A stretch of DNA of 36,318 nucleotides from Herpomyces periplanetae (GCA_009733715.1 WMKJ01000123.1:1-36318); one strand, 5' to 3'; shown: positions 17,741 to 30,672, numbered from the stretch's first letter. A program made the numbers and translations. Notes: generated by a model not told the origin, from the sequence alone.

Positions 17741-20700
17741 ATGCCTACGTCACAATCTTTGCGCAGTCGGAGACATCAAACGGTATGTGCCTCTTTACTA
17801 TATCTTGCTATACTTTTCTCTCACTTGACTTACTTCGATCATTCATCGTCTAATTCTTCATTTCTATCTCTTCTCTGCTCACGCGTAATAGATCGCTGCG
17901 CTTGGTCAATCCTATAAATCTCTCGGTTCTTCATCTCGTTCATCAACCTGTGATCCCATATCATCTTCCGCAATACTCACCGAGTTAACCCGTCGCTCGT
18001 TTCAACTTCCCCCTTCATCTCGCTGCACTGATATTTCTCCCTCTCTTTCCATGCGCAATACTCTTCTCTCCGATTTTCATCATTCACACGATCGTCAACA
18101 ACTTCCCAATACAACTCCTTCCAGCCTTGAATTCGATGCTGAATCAGAACCTGACTTTGACCACAATGTCGATCAATCTCTCCCTTCCTCAAACAAAAAC
18201 TTCATCTCAAATTTGCGCAATAAGTCTCGTACCCGTCGACCTACCCTCATTCAGGAACCTTTGCGCAAACGTTCCCATTCCTTAAGCATTTTCTCCCACA
18301 ATCTATCTCCCTTACACAACCTTCCAACTTCACCTTCTGCCATTTCTTCCATTCCTTCTCGTCCTTTAACTTCCTTAACCCATGAAATGCACACTAATAG
18401 TACCAATCTTGCCGTCAAGCGTTCTCATTCTACTAAACCCATTGCTAATCCCGCTCATCACATCTCTGACAAGGAAAATCTTCCTTTGAACAACGGTCCA
18501 TCCCCTTCCTCGCTAAATATTTCCCTTAGCACGGCTCTTTTAGCTCCTTTACTCCGGTCTCAAAATACTCGTCCAACCCCTTCACTCTCTATCGCTTCCA
18601 CTTCCAATTCTACTTACCCACCTTCATCCAATACTGCGACCACCACTACATCTAATTCGACTACACTTACCACATCTATTTCGTCCGCTTCATCTTGCTC
18701 TCACCGTTCACCATTATCCAACCTTCATCCTAGATGTCGCAGTCAATCTCCTTGTCCTCCTGCGGTGTCTACTGCGTCAAAGTCTTCACCTTGGTCCACT
18801 TCTCGTTCTCGGTCAATATCTCCTAGTCCGCGTATCCAGCCCGTCATTCCATCCCAACCGCGCAAGTCCCGCTTTCGTGAAGCTAGTATGCATGACCGAC
18901 CCAGCGAAAATCCACCTAGTCTATTCACTCGATATACTGGTCCGCTTAAAGTATTCTCAACTAACCAAAATTCCACTTCCGATTGCCGATCAAACGATGT
19001 ATCCATTAACACTTCCAACCCTCCAAATTCGACGTCGATCCCGCCGTCATCCGCGTCCAATAGTCTCAATCATTCCGGTCATGCTTTCGCTTCTACTGTC
19101 GATCACTTAATGGACGAGTATCTCGATCAATTTAACAGTAAGTGTACCCTTCTTCCACTTTATCATTTTTTTCGTTGACTTCCTCTCTCAATACATCCTT
19201 CATTGCCACGTTAACATGTCCCAACTTACATTTATACTAGATGACACTGATGATTTGGAGGTTAAACATCACCATACTTCGTCCTCTCGTCCCTTATCCG
19301 CACGTATTCGTAAACATCCTCCTACCTCTAATTCTCATACAAGTCAACACGATTTAACTCCCGTTCAATCATCCACATCCCGCAAGGAAGGGAAGTTTCC
19401 CTATAAACTGACCAGAAAACTGAACTCCTCGGAAGACACGTCTCAATTAAATCAATGTCATCAATCACTCAATACCGTTACCACCGCTTCTGCCTACCGG
19501 GAATCTGCTCACAATATTCCGTCAACTTCTGCTGGACCTGGAGGGCGTACAACTGCAGCAACTGTTACCTTCTCTACACCCTTAACAACCTCTACATCGT
19601 ACGAGTCTCACAAGCACCATGGTTCATCACGGTTTAGCAAAACGCTAGCTAACCTACGACCAACAAATATTTGGCAAAAAGTAACTACGACATGGAGGGA
19701 ATCAAAATCTGATGATAAACATGGCTCGGGACACTCTTCATCAACCGAATCAAATGCAAATTCTGCATTACACCCTGAGCCTATTCTGAGGAGCTCCACT
19801 AAGTCGACTTTACACGGTCGTAACACTTCTAAATCGTCATTGGTTTCAGCTTCATCTTCTGCAAAGTATCGTGATGATCATGAAGCTAAGTTAAAAAAGG
19901 CCTACAATCAACATGTTCCTGATGCTCTTCGAAAAACTTTCCAACAACGACAGGAATCTGCAGAAGCTGCCTATGCTGAACTGAAACGGACAGGTCGATT
20001 AAATGGTCTTGGTGTACATCGTCCCGTCACCAAAACTTCCAAAGTAGACCAACCCTCTACTCGTTGTCCTACTACAACCCATACTAATGATGTCGCCCAA
20101 ATTTATTCCTCTACTACCGCACCATCAAATATTTTGTCGGCCTTTAACCCATCTCCACCTCCAAGTCCTCGCTCTTCCATGGATAAGATTTCACGCTCAA
20201 ATCATACTACCACAACCCCAAGTTTTTCCACCAAACCTATCATCGAATCACTTATTCCTCTAACTATTCCTGAACATCGTGAATACGAAGACTCACCCCG
20301 GAGAAGTTCTGTTCATGACACTGAATGTGACCGTCAACTTTCAGCGAATTCCTCTCCAGGTTTTGTTACTGCACGTACTACTTTTCTCTCAGTTCGCAAG
20401 TCAAACTCGGATTTATCTGAACAATATACCGCTGTAAAATTGAACCGTAGTACTGCGTCATCGCGTAACTCGTGTCCAGCAAGCTTAACCGCAGAGACTT
20501 TGGCACGATACATGCGAGATATTTCGGCTACATTTGACACTTCAAGTGATACATCTAATACACTCCCCCGGAAGGACAGATCACTCATAGGGTCATTAGC
20601 CAATTCGAATTCAACATTTGCTGTCCCTTCATCCGATCAGAACGGTTCTCAGAGTAGTTTAAGTAGTTTTGTCGACTTAAACACCGTCACCTCTAGCTCT

Positions 20701-23700
20701 ACAGGCTCGACTACTTGTGACAGTAACACTTCCGATCAGTTAGAAGTATCGCAGGGTCATACATCTTTACCTCCTACTGCCACCAGTTCACCTTCTGAAT
20801 CAAATCCCACGCCTCGATGCAACAGTAAACTTAATCGTGAATTAATTCGCCAGGCCAGGCTGTGCAAACGGGTCAGTAACCTGGAGTCAAAACTTGAGGA
20901 AGCTCGCCGAGAGCTTAACCAATCTCTCGCAAATGTTTTACCTGCATCACAAACGTCAACATGCCCTAAACATCACAATTATTATTTTCCCAAACCTGCC
21001 CCATCGGGTGATTCTACCCATTCTCATGAATCAACTGGTGGTAATGTTCAATCCTACGCTGATCTTTGCTCAATACATGAATTATCTACACCTGAACGCA
21101 TAGATGGTACAGAAGCGAAAACTGGCCAATCCGAGAGATCTACCCATCAAACGGTGACAGCTATTCGACAACGGATTCCTTCGAATAATAATAGTTCATG
21201 TGGTCATACTACAAATCCTCGTGCTCACCAAAATCCCGACGAATCGAAAGGTCAGATTACGGGATCTGGATCATTTTATTCTACGGGAACTGGAAAACTC
21301 GAAACTGCTAAAAAACGAGTTCGCCGGCATACAACCGCGACGACGTCAACGTCCCGACATCAGATTCGGGATTGTTTAAATTTAGCCCTCGATGATGATT
21401 GTGTTACGCGACCAGGTCCGTCTCGTTGTGTTCAAATCACTACTCCACGTTCCGCTGCAATAATTGCTTCGTTACCATCGGCAAGAGTTTCACTAAGAGA
21501 ACAAAAAGATTTGGGACATGCAACTACCAAAGAATTAAGACGGCTATCAATGAATCATCCACGGCATAATCTGGATGCGTTGTCGATATCGAATTATGAG
21601 GAAATTATTGACGATAAGTCAAGTCGTTGCAGTGATAATGAAAATGGTTATACGGTTAATCGATGCACCTTTTACGATTCCAAGCCACGCAGTGATTCAA
21701 AAGTTAATGCAAGTCTCGTACCATCAAAGACGCTTGGACATACAGAACCAAGTGAATCGCCTTGCCGTGGGGTAAGCAATGGCTTAGAACCCCAGGTTGG
21801 TTGTACATGTAGAGTGTCTCGGGCCGTTACTATACATCATAATGGAGTTTATTCGAACGGTAAAACGGCAGGAGTGTACGAAACTGATGTTAAATTACGA
21901 AATGACAATGATGAAAATGTAGATGAACCGGATGGACAGGCTATAACAGCTTCAAAACTTGAATATCCAGAAGTTAACATGGAAGCAATAAATACGGGAT
22001 CTGGTATCTCGAATCGGGGCTTAACCAGGACTTGTATAAACGATTCAAATGATCGTAAGTATGCACGGAATTACCGAAAACACTGTTCAGCATATCATGA
22101 AGACTGTATGTGCGATGGTATTGATCGGCCAAAGGATGAAAATTGTGTTAAACCAAGTGATTGCTTTACGCAAGCCGAGTGTACATCGTGCTCTCAGTGT
22201 AGAGGTTCAGGTGTGCCTACGGCTAAAGCGTCGCATCAATTTTCCTCCAAATTTCGCATGTCTGGAATCTTTGGAGAACAGAATACATGTCAATGTCGTC
22301 AACACAAAAAACGGTATTTCACATCGAAACGTAGACGTGATATCCCGGAAAAACAGCCAACATACTACAATGGTACAAATGGACCGGTTAAAAGTTGTCG
22401 TGATGGAGTTACAGATATGTCTTGCCCACGCCGACAAGCTCACAATACAGTTTTACCGACGCTTAAAGCAGTAAATGGTGCGTCGGTTCCAATACCCGCT
22501 GAGAGAGAAGGGTTAACACACGATGAGCTTTCCAAAAGTAAAGGTTGCGGAAGTGTAACTTCGATCAACAACAGTCATATTGGACGAAAGATTGATGTAA
22601 ATGAAGGAAAAAGTTCACCGTGTAGACGGGATCGAGTTACCACGTTTAATACAAAATCCGGACCTCCATCAAATAGTTGTTTAATACCTCAGCGAGACTC
22701 ATCATTAGCCAATGCAGTTTCGGCAAATAGTCCTCAAGCATGTCATTATAGAGCTGCATCATTTGATGATGCAGTGCGTCACCAGGGTCGAGAGTACGCT
22801 TCACTAAGCATGATAGGTCGATCATTGCACAATGCTTATACCATTGAAAACACATCACCACCGACACAGCTGGTAACTGCAGCAGGAGTAATGGCATCAG
22901 CACGACGTCGTATACTCTCTACATCACGACGTTGCGCACGACGACAGAATCAGTCAATGTCCGCCATACATTTACCACTGGGAACAATTGGCAGTGCTAG
23001 TTCACAGTGTGAATTTATGGGGGATCCAACTTATTCTAATGATCGTGATATAATGGAAAGACGCAGGTCTCTATACAGTGTTAGAAGTCGATTAAATTCA
23101 ATGGCTAGTGGAGGGGAAGGCTCAATTATTGATGATGGACGAACAAATGAACAGAATGATGTTGATGATGAGGAAAATATTTACGCAGAATCATGGTTAA
23201 CTGGAGTTAATGAAACCAGGATGAACGATGCATGCGTAACTCAACCAGATGAAGATATAGCGGTTGATTATTCCTTTTTCAATGATATGGACGAAGAGGA
23301 TGATGATAAGCGAAACTGTTTACAAAAGCGAGGTTGTATGCGAGATCAGATTAACGTTTACGATAACGGAGAAATGATCAGCGTAGGGGCATCGCCTATA
23401 ACAGTTAACACAGGCGCAGAAGGTTCGGTATGTCTGTGTTCATGTCACTGTAAAAGTAATCCTAAGACACGCAGAACGACGGCAAATGAAGTATCATCAA
23501 TCCACGATACTACGCCTCTTTATCATCACCACCACCATCATGGGGTGAATTGGCGTAAAGCTTGGTCTAGAGATGCTTACGATGTGCGAGAGCGACGAGA
23601 TGATACCAAGCGGGTACAAAGTCGAACAAATGTAGTCATGAAACATTTGCGAAGACGATCAACGTATGATGTTGAAAACTTGGATCGTGTTGGCATCAGC

Positions 23701-23988
23701 GGAGTTGCCGTACCGTGTATGAGTAAAGGTGGATCAATGACAGGTGGAACAATGGGAAAGAATGTATCATTTGTCGATGTATTACCCAGTTTACACAACC
23801 GAGTTTACGTTTGTGCAGAATCTGATGATCAGTGCGCCAACGCTTCTCTGGCTACGGAACACCCTACTACAACTTCTACCGTGTGTACGATGGATACAGG
23901 AGACCAAGATGATGTAAAAAGTGGTCCGTTAAATCGATCGTGTGAACGTACCAAAGAAGAGTGGACATGGCCCGATGATATATTTTAA
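17741..23988 (+). CDS. Large low-complexity protein of unknown function, cysteine-clustered, C terminus WTWPDDIF
   Basis: Three exons fit in one frame: 17741..17782 (14 codons, donor GTATGT), 17892..19137 (donor GTAAGT) and 19241..23988, about 2011 residues. I do not recognise the protein. The ATG has A at -3. The first 600 residues are Ser/Thr/Pro-rich and basic (RKRSHSLS, SRSRSISPSPR). At about 643-690 a charged helical block reads AKLKKAYNQHVPDALRKTF followed by ELKRTGRLNGLG. At about 961-1000 a coiled-coil block reads RQARLCKRVSNLESKLEEAR. The second half has cysteine clusters: GCTCR (about 1283), HCSAYHEDCMCDG with CTSCSQCRG (about 1377-1430), CLCSCHCKS (about 1826). The end is EEWTWPDDIF. 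The HVPD helix, the NLESKLEEARREL block and the W-P-D-D-hydrophobic-F end resemble, from memory, filamentous-fungal proteins filed as nuclear RNA-binding; weak evidence. Confidence 0.8.
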
Positions 23989-24868
23989 ACATCTCTTTGC
24001 CCTGCCGCCAAAATTGCCCGCCCCGGTTGTATCCCCGTGTTATCTAGCTTACTTGCACTTTGTTCACTGTTGACAGTATACGGCGTTTGGGTTTGGTTGG
24101 GTTGGATTGGAATGGTGCGAATAATTCTGTTGGAGTCGTCGTTTAGTACTTTGCTGGGCAATGGTTAATCCTATTAAACACCAACGTGCGCGCGTGCGTG
24201 TGCCCCCAATCCCACACATATATAAATATATATATATACATCTTCACCGATATATATACATAATTGCTTTACCTTAGTGTACTCATCGATATTACACCTC
24301 TTTGAATGCTAAAAATGAGTTTCTGTACGCATAAACCCCCCCTCTTGTCTTGTTATTCTACTGTACCAAAGTTTCGCCGTTAAAAGAATATCCACAAAAT
24401 TATCATTTGTTATTGAAATTTACGGTAACAAAGTATAGCCGGTTTAATTGTTGTGTATAAACGTTGAAATGTGCAACGTACTGCATGCAACAAAGTGTTG
24501 AACACAGGCTAAGCATAAAATATTGATTTACTTGACGTATATACACGGGAGAGGCGGATGGGAAAGATGTGTAAAGGTAGTGAAAAGGTTAACCACGTTC
24601 GCCAATTATCAAGCGAGGAAGTTAACGTACACAGCAAATCCCACGATCGCTATGACATGCGGAATGTGAAACTGAAGCGCGCGCACGGCTGAGTAAAGTT
24701 TCACATGGCTTGCACAAATGAATTAAAGGCTTTGATAGAGAATCCAATCTAGAGTAACACACACATGTAAGCACGCGCGCCTGCGCATGTGCAAGTGCAA
24801 CGAATATCGCGCAGTTAACCTCGCAGTCAAAACAAGCCACTAAAATGCAAGTGAATTTATCACTATCA
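23989..24868. other. Convergent intergenic region
   Basis: 880 bases between the ends of the large plus gene and the minus membrane-protein gene. It holds GCGCGTGCGTG repeats (about 24186-24201) and an AT-dinucleotide stretch. Poly(A) signals of both genes should lie here; I cannot single one out. Confidence 0.45.
24217..24262. repeat. AT-dinucleotide repeat cluster
   Basis: TATATAAATA followed by TATATATATA and, after a short gap, ATATATATACAT. Low-complexity spacer. Confidence 0.7.
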
Positions 24869-25821
24869 TCATAGTCGAATAATAACATCAAGACACGGTA
24901 TATGCCATGAAAAGGTTGGTATATAACTTTTTCTTGCGTCATCTAGCGTAACTTGTGACGTTGTACCGTCCATAAATATTTTTCCCGAAACCGAAGATGA
25001 TGGTAATGAATTAGAAAATGTGGAAGCAGATGTAGAACTTAATGCATCAACTGATTCACTGTTAACATGGGTCATGCTACTTGTTGAAGGTGAGCTTGAC
25101 ACAACGGATGAATTAGCCTGAAATGAGATAAATCGGATAAGGCGTTGGGTAAGTCCGTATAATTTGGAATTAAATGGAAAATTTCCCGACAGTGAGTGTA
25201 TTCGATTTTCCCACGTAGATGTAAGAGAAGTATTACGTCCCAGTGTGTGTAGTGACGAGAGAATGGAGTGAGATAGTAACCCCATAGTCGCATAAAATGA
25301 TGAATTTTGCACGGTGGAGGAAATCTTTGACCTGTTCTCGTAAAATGTAGTCGAAGGGTAAACCTCACTTTGCAGAGACGGAAATGGTGTAGACTGCGAT
25401 TTTGTCGTAGACATTGATGAAGCGGGAAAAGGTGTTGAAGTATATGAAGGTGACAAGGTAGAGTTGTAGAAATCAAGTGAGAATGATGGTGATTCAAACC
25501 AATTGGTTTGAAAATCAAAGATGACAAAAATCAAGACTAATAAGAGAAGCGAACAATACACACATGGTCGGTTAAGGAAGTAAGAAGCCGAAACGAACAA
25601 AATGAGGTAGATTGGAGTAGCATAAGTACTGCGTAAAGGAATTTTATTAGTTTGTATGTTAAATATTAATGAGAGAGATAGAAAATCTCCTGGGGCATAA
25701 ATGATAAAAAATGTACCCCTGCCTTAGAATAGTGGCATAATATTATAAGAGTTAAAAATTTTAAAGATACTGTAGCTTACAGAAAGAATAAAATGGGAAT
25801 CCAGCTCTGTAAACAGAACAT
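24869..25821 (-). CDS. Small two-exon membrane protein, unknown function
   Basis: Exon 1 is 25821..25781 and exon 2 is 25628..24869, joined across a 152-base intron (donor GTAAGC, acceptor CGCAG), giving 266 residues. Exon 2 alone has no in-frame ATG at its hydrophobic start. The only sensible ATG, at 25821, needs this splice, which joins 2 + 1 bases of a Leu codon exactly. The protein opens MFCLQSWIPILFFLTYATPI then YLILFVSASYFL (membrane segment 1, about 6-32), a short NRPC turn, and CSLLLLVLIFVIFDF (segment 2, about 38-53). The remaining 210 residues are Ser/Thr-rich with several NxS/T sites and end CLDVIIRL. I do not recognise a family. It lies on the same strand as the Spt23/Mga2-like gene, 950 bases downstream of it. 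Confidence 0.55.
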
Positions 25822-26205
25822 GGTTAAGAGTAATGATTATGTCTGGGAATAAGAAGTATAGAGACCGGACGATCGATTAAACGATCGCGCGGATCTCGAC
25901 GAAAAGACCGATTAAATGTGACGAAAGAATTGAAAAATAAAGGAAAATAAATTGACATGAAGATACTTAAAGAAGATTACCAAGTATACAAGGAGAATGA
26001 GAATGAGAACGAGTGGGAACGGTGAACAATTGTACAAAAGTGTAAGTGCGAGGATTTAACAAGGACAAACTGAGGAGAATGCAGCCTGACTACCGGCGTA
26101 AATGATACGTGTGATTAAGTGGACGCACTAATCGAGAATATGATGATGCACGAGAAAAGTTGACGAAAAAAAGCGCGAACTTAAAAAATTCGATCGCGAC
26201 AAAAA

Positions 26206-26221
26206 AAATTTCCGGAAATTT
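26206..26221. promoter_or_regulatory. 16-bp perfect palindrome, possible dimer-binding site
   Basis: AAATTTCCGGAAATTT reads the same on both strands and lies about 385 bases before the membrane-protein ATG. Symmetry of this length is typical of sites for dimeric regulators, but no factor can be named. Confidence 0.4.
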
Positions 26222-26279
26222 CGGCAGTCTTCCCGCTTCGGGATGTCGGCTTCCTTCCATTATCTCACGAGAATCCCTG

Positions 26280-26414
26280 TTTCTTGGCTCGGCTTTATTT
26301 AATTCATGTTACGGCCTATTGGACGGCGTTCTACTCCGTTGCCTCCGGAAATCGTTCTTAATTTACTTCTAGTAAGATTTCTTGGCTCGGTTTATTTCTA
26401 ACCTCCTTACGGCC
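26280..26414 (+). repeat. Pair of imperfect direct repeats, 98 bases apart
   Basis: TTTCTTGGCTCGG occurs exactly at 26280-26292 and 26378-26390, each followed by TTTATTT and, at the same offset, TTACGGCC (26309-26316 and 26407-26414). Two shared words at constant spacing suggest an old tandem duplication in the upstream region. Confidence 0.6.
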
Positions 26415-26770
26415 CGATTCAAAACTCTTTTCTCCGTTCAATTTACTCTCTTCATCCGGCCACTCCGTCGGCCCGAATCTCTCTTTCGCCCGACTTTCAG
26501 ATTGTCACATGTTACTGTATTGCGTATAAATCATGTGAAATGAGTTAAAGCTCGTGAAAAATTTTCCTTATTTTCGAGTGCGATTTTCTCTTCGCAGCTA
26601 AAATTTTCCCAGAATGCAATTTTCATTACATTAAAAATCATTCAATTCCATACTCTTTACTCCAATTGAACATATTTTGTAGGCAAAATCACACCCATCT
26701 CAATCCCATCCAGTCCAGTGAGTCGTTTCGTATGTTAACCCCAGATTTTCTCAATTCTTCGCAAGGTTTA

Positions 26771-29700
26771 TCACTGTGCTTGGATGCTAGTTGGACCGCT
26801 CATATTCGTATGAGAATCTTCCTCTCCAATGTCATTCGATGTCTGGTTTGTCACATCCTGTATACTCTTAGTATAGTCTTGATCAAGACTAACCCTTCTT
26901 CGTTTAGCACTAATGGATTTGAACCCGGATTCAGATGGACTTTCCCATTCGTTAGTGACCTTTGCTCGAATTGCTCCCATTTCTGTATCCGATGATGAAG
27001 ATTGTCTCTTGCCTAACCTTGAAACACTCTTTACTGGTCTTGCTTCATTAGGGTGCGAAGTTGACGACAGCGTATTTAATGGGCATGTCGCTACCGTTAC
27101 GGAGTCGCTAATCCCTATATACCTAACACTTGACTCACTAATTTCCTTGTTCTCATCAGATCCAGGTCTATTCCTTGGAAAATATGTCGAATTCCAGCCA
27201 GTCTCCACTTGTTCCTGCTCAGTCGGCCATGATCCAGAATCGAAGGTTGGTGACACTGTATTTCGTGGGCTTTCCTCTACCCTATCTTCTATCCATTCTT
27301 GGTGACTATGTGCCAAAGCGTCTTGATTCGCTTGCCAAATTTCATTTCGCTGTATATCCGTCAAATATACCGATTGAAGACTCGCCCGTCTTACGGTAGC
27401 TGGTGTAAGCCATTCATTCAATTTATACACATCTGCATTGTAAACTTGGGGCTGATTAACCATTGAATAATAATCGGCCTCATCATTGGAACAATGTCGT
27501 ACGTTCGTTGAATGCTCTTGATAATGTTCACAATCCCTATTATCATTGCTGCTGCCGCTACTAGCATACCTTACCATCTCTGTTGATTCCCCGGAAACTT
27601 GCCCCGGATCCCCTGTTTTATTCGGCGATAATTGACTTTTTGCTGGCTCCATCATCGATGGATTCTGCGCTACGTGACATGTCGATAACTGAAGCGTTGA
27701 ATAATCCTGTGGAACGTTATTTGTATCATTCCCTGTTGATCTAGACATGGTAATAGACTCTGTAGATCCTGAATATAGTGGTGAATTGTCCGAACTAATC
27801 GCATACCCCGAATGCTGATATGATGCATTAATCATATTTGGCGTAGATCGACGAACCCCCGCATATATCTCATCAATTGGATATATGCCAAGTTGTTCCG
27901 TTCGGGCTAATTCCCCAGAACACTTGGTCAGCTTAACGGTCGAAAAAGCTTTACTAGATGCTAAATATTCATTCGTCAATCCAGTGATAAGGTCTGACAT
28001 ATGTGGTCGGGGCACATCATACGGGGACGGTTGAAGAATCCTGTTAGTATATTGATTTGTGGATTGAAAAGTGCCCCGCGTCGTCAAGTTTTGGTTTAAC
28101 AATGGTGGCGGTGATCTTGATCTGTTCAACTGGCTCATAGTGGATTCGTATGAGGTCTGAGAATGTTCACAATTGCAAGGAATGCTGGTCTGTTTATCGG
28201 ATTCTGACTTGGACTCGGGCGATGCATATGACGCTGATGCTTCTTGATCCTGATTTTCCCATTTACTTGAGCTGCTGTTAATTGCCACATTGGAAAACGC
28301 ATTTAACTGGGCCAATTGAACGGGTGATATGTCATTATGATACGCTACCGGGCTGGTGTATGGAGGTAAAGAGTAATCGGGTATAGCAGGTTTTGTTGGT
28401 GTTCCCTTTGACGCATCATAACGATGCGATCGATACGTTGTCGCTACCTTTTGATTGTCTCGAGACACGATTTGCGGCTGTAGAGTTGCCTCTGAAGATC
28501 CCGATAGATTTGTCAGAGGATATGAAGTCATGGTAGGGTATCGAGTTGGAAATATCGAAGGCAGCGCAATATGATTATTTGGAATGAAACCTAAATTGGC
28601 AGGAAATTGGTGAGGTCTAGCCAAGGGAAATTGACCAGTAGACTGTTGTGATGAATTGTCGTTGGGAAAATGCGAATGACGCATTATCCGATCGTCAAAA
28701 TCCGACATGGGAGACGGAGGGGTCGGACATTCTCGTGGAAGTGTCCTTTTTCGAGGTTCGGCTGCACTCGCAACAGCCACTGCTGACTGAGATGAAAGAT
28801 TTCCCGAATTCGTAGTTGAAAGCAAAGGCATAGACCCAGTAGGACAGGCTAGCGCAGGCTTTTCATCCGTAGTAAGAATTGATGGAGACATGACTTGTTC
28901 GATTACATTTCCGTCATTTGATTTAAACGTAAAGATAATCCTGAATCCAATTTTTTCACCATGATGTCTGCAATAGCAAGCTAAACGCATTTTCATATCG
29001 GCATACATGGTAGACAAACCGCTCGGTTCATAATAATGAGTAGAGGGTAGTTGATGCTGTGAACGATCATCTACTGATCGGGGGTGGTGGGGGGATGATA
29101 TTACAAACTGAGAATGTTGATTTTGGTGCTGATAAGTTTGAGTGGACAAACGAGATTGCTGTTGATAAGGAGTGGTATGACCTGACAAATCAACGGAAAG
29201 CATGGCAGGTGGAGTGGGCTGTATAGCGGCAGGCATTAAAAAGTTCCACTTAAAGTATTCGGGCATATTGAAAATAACTATTCGATCCTTCTCATGACGG
29301 CACCATTCAGCCAAAGCGTCTAATTGGATGGTTTTGGATCTAAGAACGCGCTTACGCTCACGGACACAGCAACCCTTGCAAATCTTAACTTCACCTCCGA
29401 ATAAGGGATTTTCGTCAAGCAATTTATTGGAAAAGCGGAATGCGCTAGAGTCGAGTTTCCCATTTTTGTATAACTGCTTAATAAAACCGACAATGTCATC
29501 GGTATTAGAGTGAGTGCTTGATTGGACTGAAGGCGTAGATGAAATTGCTCCTGTTAATAAATCGGATTTTCTGGAAGCTGAGGACTTAGAGCGAGGATGA
29601 TGTGAAGTTTGATTGAATTGCAATAATTTATCTAATTGGACCTTCTCCGAGGGTGTAGGTTCAGGTAATGGCCATTCTCCACGAGCTCTAGCCAAAGCCC

Positions 29701-30672
29701 GACGGCGGAAGTAAGAATTTTCCATTGAACTTGAACATACTACGTTAACAGACATTCGAAGAAAGTTAGTTATCGGAGGGGTGGTTGATAACTGCAGTGC
29801 AATTGGTAGAACTTGATTGGGACATGTCGATGGAATAGACGAGTGAGTCGACGAAGTTGCAGGGTTAGATGTTGGAAGAGATGAGGAAGTTTGGGCGTAA
29901 AATTTGGGGTGAGATATGGTTGAACGAGGTAACTGAACGTATGGATAATGATAATTAATGGAAGCCGATTTGTCAATAAATGGACGGGGTTGAAAAAATA
30001 TGGGTGAGCATCTGGCGATAAAGCGAAACTTAATCTGGGCCTCAGTCCTCGTTTTGGTGGTACTAAGGGCAGTAATTTGAACTGAGAACTTGGGATTCTG
30101 TGAGGAGGGTGAATTCACGGTCGTATCGGTTGTACTGGAAGTAAGGGTAGGAGGAAAGGCAGCAGTAGACTGATATTGGGAGAGGGGAGAAGCAAGAGGT
30201 GGAGAACAAAGATTTGAAAGTTGGGAATTCGAGGCATCATTAGCAATTGGACCGAGTGGATTGGCGAATGGTGGAGGTGGTAGTAGAATATTACCGCGAT
30301 GAGATGTTTGTAAATCTTTAAATGTATCAGTGAGAACTGTTCAAGTAAGATTGAATAAGAAGAGTTAAATTACTTACCAGAATGAATCAATTTGTTCAGG
30401 ATATTCAAGGATTGTAGTGGATGTGTAGTAGAAGTAGAGGTCGAGGTGGACGTAGAAGTAGACAGAGATGAAGATGAGGATGAAGAAACAATTGATGAGG
30501 AAGAATCCGCGGAAGATACTGAAGAAGTTAAAGAAGCCGTTAAAATTGATTTGGAAGGGTCAGAAAGGGTAGATAAAGGATTGTTAAAAGAAGCAGACCT
30601 GGCCGCAAAATTGGGAACAATATCCAAAGGAAAGTGGGACTGGGAGGGGAGGGAAGGAGAGGAGGGAAGCAT
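26771..30672 (-). CDS. Spt23/Mga2-like transcription regulator lacking IPT, ankyrin and membrane parts
   Basis: Yeast Spt23 and Mga2 are membrane-anchored factors, freed by proteasomal processing, that control the fatty-acid desaturase OLE1. Exon 1 is 30672..30378 and exon 2 is 30336..26771, about 1286 residues. Conserved N-terminal blocks: TRTEAQIKFRF (about 185), YPYVQLPRSTISHPKFYAQ (about 225), the Cys block KICKGCCVRERKRVLR (about 412), VIFNMPEYF (about 452) and RLACYCRHHGEKIGFRIIF (about 545). The last matches the CRHHxEKVGF signature I know from this family. After residue 580 the protein is Ser/Gln/Pro-rich, with a basic AKRRRVSLD signal near the end (about 1244). There is no IPT domain, ankyrin repeat or C-terminal hydrophobic segment. 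The start is the first in-frame ATG after an upstream TAA; a further 5' exon is possible. The intron is 41 bases (30337-30377), or 62 if the next in-frame AG is used. Confidence 0.75.

Larger units (their letters stand above)
25822..26770. promoter_or_regulatory. Upstream region of the membrane-protein gene
   Basis: 949 bases without a supported gene. It contains a 16-base perfect palindrome (26206-26221), two near-copies of a motif block 98 bases apart (from 26280 and from 26378), and three CGATCG sites (25870, 25882, 26191), two of them about 50-65 bases before the ATG and separated by ATTAAA. I looked for IPT or ankyrin coding sequence of the neighbouring regulator here and saw none. Confidence 0.4.

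Noticed and set aside
25822-26770. IPT or ankyrin exons continuing the Spt23/Mga2-like gene
   Set aside because: No minus-strand frame of useful length or matching motif in this stretch.
26913-27305. Plus-strand frame opposite the Spt23/Mga2-like gene
   Set aside because: Shadow of the real minus-strand coding sequence.
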